64,000 nt of DNA from Ooceraea biroi. Taxonomy: Eukaryota > Arthropoda > Insecta > Hymenoptera > Formicidae. Under the pieces are notes generated by a model. It was not told the origin of the DNA and did no database searches. It was given only the letters and a program-made list of their open reading frames with translations. The DNA is taken from positions 11,246,601-11,310,600 of the forward strand of contig NC_039517.1 in NCBI RefSeq assembly GCF_003672135.1, written 5' to 3'. Of the stretch, positions 57,206 to 64,000 are shown one piece after another; position 1 is the stretch's first letter, and each line of letters opens with the position of its first letter. The position numbers and the translations under genes were made by a program.

Positions 57206-58127
57206 ACAGGGAGGGTTTGGAGTCTTAAATTACTGTGGAACTGACGAACCACGGGGTCCTCATCCTTGTGATACATATATATACACACACACACACCTAC
57301 ATACACCTACACCCACACACCACATAAGAAGGATTTGGAGTATAAAGAATAATGAACGCAGCAGTTGGAATTATAAAAGAACTAAACGAACCGCAGGGTT
57401 TTCTAATTCCTTAGGCCTTGCTGAATCGACGATATTGCAAATTCGAAATTGAATATCTCGGTACCTATCCTAGCACAAAATTTCAAAAACGGTTTTAAAG
57501 CTTTGAAACCCTACTTTTCGCAATTTAAATCGAAATTGTGCACGACGAGTTTTTTAAAATGGCGGAAAGGGAGAGCATGCGAAATTGATAAATAAAGATT
57601 CGAGTTTGCGATGGCACATGGTGTAAAGTAGGTATTGCAGCCCAATGGGACTAAATGCATATAAAAGTATAGAGTTTTATCTTTAAAACGCTTTTTTACA
57701 AAGCTCGATGCGATCATTTTTTGTTGAGATACTCCAAATTTACTTAACAGAGTGTTTTCTTTTTTAAAGTTGCACAACTCAGCGAAAAATGATCGCATCG
57801 AGCTCGGTAAAAAGCATTTTAAAGATAACACTCTATATTTTCATTTGCAGTTGGTCCCATTAGGCTGCAATATCTAATTCACGCCATGCACCGTCACAAA
57901 CTCGGACTTTCGGTATCACTTTTGCATCCTCTCATTTTGTCATCCGCTATTTTGAATCAAATGACCGACCATAATTGCCATTCAAATATTCTTAAAGTGG
58001 ATACTTGAAGCTTCATTTTGCATTTTTGAACATATTTTTATCTTCATTATTTACCAAGTTATGATCATTTGAAGATTGATAAATTTTTCCCTAAATTTTA
58101 GTGTACCGCTTTTTTTGGGAATGAGTG
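56240..58127. mobile_element. 1,888-bp near-perfect palindromic element
   Basis: It starts CACTCACTCCCAAAAAAAGC and ends with GCTTTTTTTGGGAATGAGTG, flanked by TA (part of TATA) on both sides. The arms are 944 bp with no net indel; mirrored landmarks give a constant sum of 114,367. The centre (about 57184) is a run of GCGCGC/CACACA. A 106-codon frame occurs identically in both arms (56536-56856 and 57511-57831 reversed) without recognisable domain. Confidence 0.9.
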
Positions 58128-58353
58128 TATATAGTTAAGCTAGGTTTAAGATAGATTTAAGAAATTACTAAATAAACAACCCGTCATTTTTTATTGTTAT
58201 TATCATTTTGTAGCGTTACGTGTTATAATGTAAAAAAAACAACATAGTATTAATTTGCGTTTTGAGATGACTTAAAGTATAAAAGTTTTGTTTTCGTTTT
58301 TTTTATTATACGTTGTTATTAATCGAGACGATTAATGGTCAGGCTGGCCGAAT

Positions 58354-58649
58354 TGTAGCGGTTTTATAAGAAGTCTCGATAGAGATTATTGAAGGGCTTT
58401 GATAAGTCCGACAATCAAGCCGCTGCCGCATGCCGCGGCAAACGCATCGCGGCGTCCGTTAAAGGATCTCGCGGTATCCTTTGGTTTTCCGTCGCTGGGG
58501 CAACCGGGCGATTATACAAGACGAACCGCGCGAAAATCAGTCAGTCTCTGAACGACAACCGGACGATAGCTTTCGACACCGTTGTACGCCAAATAAAGAA
58601 CTCGTTACATGTACCTCGGTACTTCTTTTCAACACCTAAAATCCTTATA
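58354..58649 (+). repeat. Gypsy A 3' LTR (296 bp)
   Basis: It has the same ends as the 5' LTR. It contains the extra bases CGCATGC near 58432 relative to the 5' LTR, which account for the length difference. No clear purine tract precedes it. Confidence 0.9.
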
Positions 58650-58859
58650 ATACAAAACTTATCATATAATACAATAAAATACAATAACTAAGTGTGATAC
58701 AAAAAGCAACAATAATATAAATAAACTTACTGGCACAAAACGACTTTAAAAGACACTCAGATTAACAAAAGAACATGTCAAAACACCACGGTAGATGGAA
58801 TACAAATAAGAGAGAGAGCCAGTCAAGAAGCAAACAAAGTCTAATCTCGAAAACAGTCA

Positions 58860-60110
58860 TCAAACACATTTAAAAATAGAGTCATATATACAAGGAAGAT
58901 TATCCGTGTCTTTTTGAACATTAATAGAGTTGTCATTACGTTTGATAAAACACATTTCTGCGATCTCTCTCTTCCTACAATTACTTTCCTGATGTAACAC
59001 TTTAATATTAAACCAGTCAAACTCATGGTTATTACACAATCTGTGCTTGCTAACTATCGAATGGCAGCTAACATCCTTCTTAATATCAACAATATGTTCA
59101 TTAACTCGTGTCTTGAAATGGCGCTTAGTTTGTCCTACATAACAAAAACTGCAATCCTTACAGTCGATTCTGTAAACTACGCTTGTTTTTCGCAAATTAG
59201 TTAAGACGTCTTTACCTCATTTTATGATACAATCAAGTTTTTTCGATATTTTAAAAACTACATTAATATCAAACGTAATATCATCGCGGACACTGGCAAC
59301 GTCTGATGGACGGACAGAATTATTATTATGATAGGTGCAAGCCAACAATCGTTGGACATACTGTCCAACGATTGTTGACTTGCAGCTATCATAATAATAA
59401 TTCGTGGCGTGGGGTGGTATTTTTTCCGTCCATCAGACGTTGCCAGTGTCCGCGATGATATTACGTTGAATTAAAATAACCTGGCGAATATCTATACTTG
59501 TTATTAATATCAAAGCGCTTCAAACCACGTCTAATATTATCACTTAAACGGGAAACAAAAGGTATACAAATGTTATTCTTTATATTGTTAACACCCAAGT
59601 CACCATCCACATCATTACCGTATTTGATCTTCTTTAACCTTCTATCAATATATTTGTCAACAAAATCCAAAGGATAATTATTATTTAACAAAATATTCCT
59701 AACTAAATCAACATTCGAACAATGGAACCTAGAATCTGATAACAAAACAGCCCTATCTACTAGACTGTTCACTACACTGATTTTATGTGTCTCTGGATGA
59801 TTTGACAAATAATTAATATATCGGCCTGAAAAAGTCGGTTTCATAAACCAATTAGTAACTAAGATTCCACCATCGCGGATAACTTTTGTATCAAGAAAAC
59901 TCAAGGAGCTCTCAGTCACTGCTCTCAGTCTCAATGGTAAACTTCAAACGTGAATGGTAACTATTAAAAACATTCAAAATCTCATGGATACGGCCCCTAG
60001 GTATAATGGTAAAAATATCGTCAACATATCTAAAATAAGTGAAAAATATTATGCTGTTTTTTACGATGACAACTACTATATTGGCTAGATTGTTGATCAA
60101 TGTAACGATC
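58860..60110 (-). pseudogene. Penelope-like element C
   Basis: The minus strand reads motif C (FRYVDDIFTIIPRG) near 60030, then FLDTKVIRDGGILVTNWFMK, SGRYINYLSNHPETHKISVV, DRAVLLSDSRFHC, and the GIY-YIG domain SVVYRIDCKDCSFCYVGQTK with KREIAEMCFIKRNDNSINVQ, ending LPCIYDSIFKCV. A 0.2-kb MITE-like palindrome splits it between the two domains. There are a few frame changes. The 5' part of RT is missing. Confidence 0.9.
59265..59465. mobile_element. 0.2-kb palindromic MITE in Penelope C
   Basis: TAATATCATCGCGGACACTG and CAACGTCTGATGGACGG are mirrored at the right, and a second stem (CCAACAATCGTTGGAC) forms the centre. Removal would rejoin the Penelope reading near FDIN. Confidence 0.8.
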
Positions 60111-60115
60111 AAGTG

Positions 60116-60301
60116 AAAATGAAATTTTTTAAATCTGAACTCTTTTATTTGGCTATGCGAAGATGTGATGTTTGTTGAAACAAAATATATTTTCTATGGT
60201 CCAATTGAATTAGTCGGAACTGGACCTTTTATATTAAAACATTCTGATTTAGAGGCTATACGTAAAAAATATAAACTACCAAAACGTTTTGAAGTTTAGA
60301 T
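60116..60301 (+). pseudogene. Small unknown coding-like fragment
   Basis: Two frames give FFKSELFYLAMRRCDV and then FVETKYIFYGPIELVGTGPF with HSDLEAIRKKYKLPKRFEV to a stop at 60299. Amino-acid make-up and the clean stop look like a protein C-terminus with one frameshift. The family is not recognised. Confidence 0.35.
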
Positions 60302-60559
60302 ATCTTATTCATTGAGTAGTAAATAGATGTAACTATAAAATCACTTTTGTAATCGAATACTTCTAAAATGCTTCACAAAAATTATCCCGGTAAGACTTCC
60401 GAATAGCCCCCCTCCTCCGATTTTCATGAAAGTTTTAGGATATATAGAGGTAGAGGTGAGGAAGGTGTGGGTGGAAGGATTTTGTGCGGAAACGCCTCCT
60501 AGCGAAGAAATTAATAAAAAAAGGTTTAATGATTTTGCACGAATTTCCAGCTGTCTACG

Positions 60560-60670
60560 CAAATCAAGACCTTGATCCTGACATATGTTGTCAAAGTCAA
60601 TGTCCTGAGTGACCTTCAGAAGGTATTAGCCGTCGCTCGTTGTTTATTAAAAAGTTAATAACAAAAGAAG
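60560..60670 (-). repeat. Dispersed repeat motif, copy 5
   Basis: Minus-strand reading gives TTGTTATTAACTTTTTAATA, AACAACGAGCGACGGCTAAT and GGTCACTCAGG, followed by ACATATGTCAGGATCAAGGT. Same family as 3035-3145. Confidence 0.6.
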
Positions 60671-60689
60671 TTTGATGATTTCGCACGAA

Positions 60690-60885
60690 TTTTCCAAAAC
60701 TGAAGCCCCGAACGTACACGCTCGGTTTTTAGCCCGCTTCGCGGGGGGAGGGGCTTCGCCCCTCCCCCCCGCCGGGATACCTGCCGTGTACCAGGTGATC
60801 ACAATCTGTACGGTGAAATCTGTTACATCGGTTCCGGGGAAGTCCCCCCCGCGAAGAGGGCTGAAAACCGAGTGTGATACTTCGT
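60690..60885. mobile_element. Second copy of the small GC-core fold-back
   Basis: It shares GTGTACCAGGTGATCACAAT and CTGTACGGTGAAATCTGTTA with 11570-11800, plus terminal stretches like CCAAAACTGAAGCCCCGAAC. A strong GC hairpin, GGAGGGGCTTCGCCCCTCC, lies near 60744. Confidence 0.65.
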
Positions 60886-60911
60886 TGGTTAATAACTTTT
60901 TAATAAAGGTC

Positions 60912-60956
60912 AAGACCTGACCTAACCTAACCTAACCTAAACTAACCTAATTAACC
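60912..60956 (-). repeat. (TTAGG)n-like run
   Basis: Several CCTAA units on the plus strand with one AAACTAACC variant, directly before the Gypsy B remnant. Confidence 0.7.
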
Positions 60957-60958
60957 TG

Positions 60959-62116
60959 GTTAGTCTCTACACACATCAGTGGAATATGTGCGAAGGCGGT
61001 TAACATCGCGTCTAGTGATTGATAACATTGAACTCGGGCCTGTGTCCGTAATTCCTGACTAGGAATGTCCTCGATAATGTAGCTGATTGCTTCTGCTTCT
61101 GTGACTGGCACCCTGTTCGCCAACGTCACCTTATCATGGAGATAATCTGCGAAGGTCTCGTCGGTGACACATCTTGCCTCAATCCTTAACTTCATGTTGT
61201 TGTACACTTTTTAAGTTAATAACGAAAGACTACGTTCATTCAATTACAGGAGTGCTTTAGAAATTTATCAATAAGTTCTTTCGCTTTAGGCAGCTAATTC
61301 GTAAAATTAAACATTTTTTTGTTTTCCGCGAAGCCGAGTGTTCCGGCATATTCCCATCACTCCTTATCCTCAATTCTACACTGCTCGAGCAGGGCATTCC
61401 TTCTGATCCTCTACAGCTCTCTATCGTAACAATTCGCATTCATCGTGAGGATCTTCTTTACCAGCAATCAACTTTAAGAAAATGCGACAATTGTTCAGCA
61501 CTGTGCCGGATGTCTTTTTGCGTTCATAAGTTCTTAACGAGCCTTGTCAAAACTTTTCAGGAAAATCCGCGTTAACAGTCGCTTTTATAGTGTTCTTTGA
61601 GCCATGGATGAATTTAGTTTATTTTATATATTAAATGCAATGTTTAGCGTACACTAAGATTTCGTCAAAAACAATTAACCTTCATGTCAATTTTCTATCC
61701 TAATGAGCGTTCAAATTCCGGAAACAGAATCTTACCACACATTCATACTTACCGTCTTACATAAAAGATGTTCATGGTATCGCATAAATTTCGAATGTGA
61801 TGCATAAAACAAACCAGTCTCTGTACTGTAATCACAAACTTCACTGTAAAGTGTTGATGAATGTGTAATATTCTTTTATAAGGTTGTTGAAGAATTCCGA
61901 GGAATGTCGAGTCTTTATGGGTAATCGGTGGCGAAGTCTGTCCGAGTATGTTGACCAGAGTACGAGCTAATTTTCGCTGCGGTCGTTTGTCCCGTTGCCC
62001 GCTACGTGAAAAGAAAGAACCATTTTCCTAGCGACCGGCCAGCGGCAGTGCTTGATTGTCGGATTTATCAAAGCCCTTCAATAATCTCTATCGAGACTTC
62101 TTATAAAACCGCTACA
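60959..62116 (-). mobile_element. Gypsy element B, 5' remnant in reverse
   Basis: On the minus strand the remnant begins TGTAGCGGTTTTATAAG at 62116, followed at the right by GTAT, the complement of the ATAC duplication of Gypsy A. Its LTR equals that of Gypsy A for 66 bp and then diverges (CACTGCCGCTGGCCGGTCGC). A diverged leader and a gag piece follow, and the copy stops at about 60959. Confidence 0.75.
60985..61440 (-). pseudogene. Gypsy B gag fragment
   Basis: The reading CVTDETFADYLHDKVTLANR and AISYIIEDIPSQELRTQARV (60985-61180) is almost identical to Gypsy A gag. Upstream, 61257-61439 holds a diverged, frame-broken stretch in the place of the capsid start. The downstream knuckles are absent. 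Confidence 0.8.
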
Positions 62117-63683
62117 GTATTGATTTATTATTTTCCTTTTAGAAAGCGACTTTTCATGTAAAACTAAAGCTTTGAGGTATTTTTACGCTTGAGAAGGACC
62201 GAAATAGTTAGGTCGAAACGGGATGATCCCAGTTGCGCACAGAATAAATCGGATACAGCAGGTTTAGTGAATCGGACACGGACCCAATCGGATACAATAA
62301 GAAACGGACACACTGCGTGTGGAATCGGACACAGTGATAATCGTACACAACGCTAATCGGACACAGTGGCAATCGGACACATTGTCAATCGGACACAGTG
62401 CCAATTGCGCACAGTAGGAAACGGACACACAGTGGTTGCAATCGGACACAGTAGGAAACGGACACACGATGGTTGCAAACGGACACAGTAGGAAATGGAC
62501 ACATGTTCCGTGACAGTTTTCCTAACCTGGAAATGTTACTTTTAAGGACTTTTCTATTTTTATTTCTTTATATGGCGTAGCGATACTTACTTTGCGCATA
62601 CGTGCGATATTTAATAAATTTCGGAAGCATATGCTGAGAGTATATGAAGCGAGGTTCCACGCAAAACAAAGTTTTACATTGTAACTTCCATGCAGTACTT
62701 TTGGTCACCCCAAAGTTTTGTCATTTTTTTTTATGTGGAAGAGTACTAGGTGACGGGCGAAGCCCGTCTCCTCGTGCTCTTCCACCCAAGCATATACTTT
62801 CCTAGTATAAAAAATTAATAATATTAAAGTAAGAAAGTTTATACTGGGAAAGTATCCACACTGTATCCACGCATGTACTTTGCAAGACAAAGCAATGTTT
62901 ACTCTACATCTAATTTTGACTCTTCCTTATTAGAATGAAACTGTCACGGAACATGTGTCCGTTTTCTACTGTGTCCGTTTGCAACCATCGTATGTCCGTT
63001 TCCTACTGTGTCCGATTACAACCACAGTGTGTCCATTTCCTATTGTGTCCGATTGCAACCACTGTGTGTCCGTTTCCTACTGTGCACAATTGGCACTGTG
63101 TCCGATTGACAATGTGTCCGATTGACAATGTGTCAGATTGCCACTGTGTCCGATTAGCGTTATGTACGATTATATTTCAGGCCTCGTTCTCAAGATTACA
63201 ACACGTAGTACCTCTTCGAGGTGCTAGGAGCTACAACATTCAGATTTGAAATTCCCGCTCTGGGAGCCGTTCCCGCCTTACTTCATTACTTTTCGTTGTG
63301 CGCGAGGAGTCACTTCGTTTCAGTAAATTTTCTTCATTTTGCGTATTTTCGTTCTTCCGTTGTGATATACAATCATGCCAAAAAGGCACAGGAAGTCGGC
63401 TGATACCGACTCTATCGAAAAATTAAAGAAAAAGATCTGTAAATATCAAAAGAAGCTGGAAACTCGTCAGCAAACAGCTTTTGAGGTTAGATCTTCTCAG
63501 AGTACCCTGGAAACAGACCAGGAAATAATGAGTCCGCAAGTGAACTTCGGTAAGTAAAGTTTTTCTTCTTCAGTGAGCTTACACATGAGGTAAGACAGAC
63601 TGGATGCATGAGAGGCTTGCAACATGGCAAGAGAGGAACCGTTAGGTTAACCTCAGAATACCAGTGAGCTTACACTGGAGGTA
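62051..63683 (+). repeat. Right arm of the 13.7-kb inverted duplication
   Basis: Mirror of 49963-51595. It contains CGGACACA arrays at about 62233-62506 and 62943-63156, the GC hairpin at 62752-62768 and the DIRS 5' end. The match stops at 63683 with TGGAGGTA, inside the tandem repeat of the DIRS intron. Confidence 0.95.
63181..63683 (+). pseudogene. DIRS 5' end, second copy, with first exon of ORF1
   Basis: Starting with the terminal repeat (GCCTCGTTCTCAAGATTAC), it carries the leader and the exon 63375-63549, encoding the same MPKRHRKSADTDSIEKLKKK start as the 50.2-kb copy and ending at the GTAAGT donor (63550-63555). The rest of the element is missing after 63683. Confidence 0.85.
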
Positions 63684-63962
63684 GACTGTCGCCCTTCTTG
63701 TTAATATCGATACAAAGATTACTTACTTGCAAAGATTATGATTGCTTTTATTAATAATTCTACAAACGCGCATTGTGCAGTGTAACATTTTCTTTTTCTT
63801 AATATTCAAAGTGAACATTTTTTATTTTTATTCATTTTTATACATGAAACGCAATACATTGTGATACATAAAACGCAAGCTGTCAGATGACATTTCTTTC
63901 AGAAATCTGTTCTCAATTTCATATCCTACATACAAAATTATAATTATCAAACAGTAGATATG
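63684..63962. other. AT-rich spacer
   Basis: Nothing recognised. Confidence 0.5.
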
Positions 63963-63964
63963 TA

Positions 63965-64000
63965 CAGCCTTGGCCAAAAGTATTTGCCACCCCCCTCAGT
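63965..64000 (+). mobile_element. Possible Tc1-like terminal repeat at the window edge
   Basis: TA followed by CAGCCTTGGCCAAAAGTATT and TGCCACCCCC resembles the start of Tc1-type elements, whose ends often carry GGCCAAAAGT. The window ends before any coding part. Confidence 0.45.

Larger units (their letters stand above)
51530..58649 (+). mobile_element. Gypsy element A
   Basis: LTRs begin TGTAGCGGTTTTATAAG and end AAAATCCTTATA; ATAC (51526-51529 and 58650-58653) is the target duplication. Gag, protease, RT, RNase H and integrase follow in Ty3/Gypsy order. Downstream of the 5' LTR is ATCAGAAGTGGGATTACC, which I could not assign to a tRNA. A 1.9-kb palindrome sits behind integrase. There is no envelope-like frame. 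Confidence 0.9.

Overview
This window looks like insect DNA, most probably from an ant or another hymenopteran. It carries many short runs of (CCTAA)n/(TTAGG)n, an AT-rich background, and a repeat content typical of Hymenoptera: Tc1/mariner, Merlin, hAT, Kolobok and Harbinger DNA transposons, plus Gypsy, DIRS, Penelope and Jockey retroelements. The taxon is inferred from this content; no host marker gene was recognised. I found no cellular gene that I can support. The window is a stack of nested mobile elements, nearly all broken, and gives no sign of bacterial or organellar DNA.

Layout. 1-1.58 kb is a GC-rich block without a recognisable gene. 1.8-2.7 kb is a Merlin transposase remnant. 3.17-6.83 kb is a Tc1/mariner element built as a huge fold-back with 1.43-kb arms, ending against a 217-bp MITE. 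7.5-8.9 kb is a hAT remnant. 10.06-11.04 kb is a palindromic element with an 8-bp target duplication. 12.4-18.6 kb is a Jockey-type non-LTR element split by a 432-bp palindrome and a 3.9-kb Harbinger element, which itself contains a Kolobok-like element. 20.69-27.81 kb is a Gypsy element with a lysine-tRNA primer site. 28.8-40.6 kb is a Penelope element split by a 10.5-kb LTR element; that LTR element holds a mariner fragment, a palindrome, a second fold-back mariner and an unexplained hairpin-rich stretch. 41.8-50.5 kb is a DIRS element (tyrosine recombinase) interrupted by a mariner and by a TIR element carrying another Penelope copy. 51.5-58.6 kb is a second Gypsy element containing a 1.9-kb palindrome. 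58.8-62.1 kb holds a third Penelope remnant and a Gypsy relative in reverse. From 62.05 kb the sequence mirrors 49.96-51.6 kb, ending in a second DIRS 5' end.

The recurring theme is inverted repetition at every scale, from 70-bp MITE arms to a 13.7-kb inverted duplication. Several palindromes have arms of equal length to within a base, although the retroelements they sit in are clearly decayed. Two mariner-type elements independently show the same design: the left arm is an inverted copy of the element's own 3' end, including the transposase 3' coding end. Read-through transcription of these units would give long double-stranded RNA.
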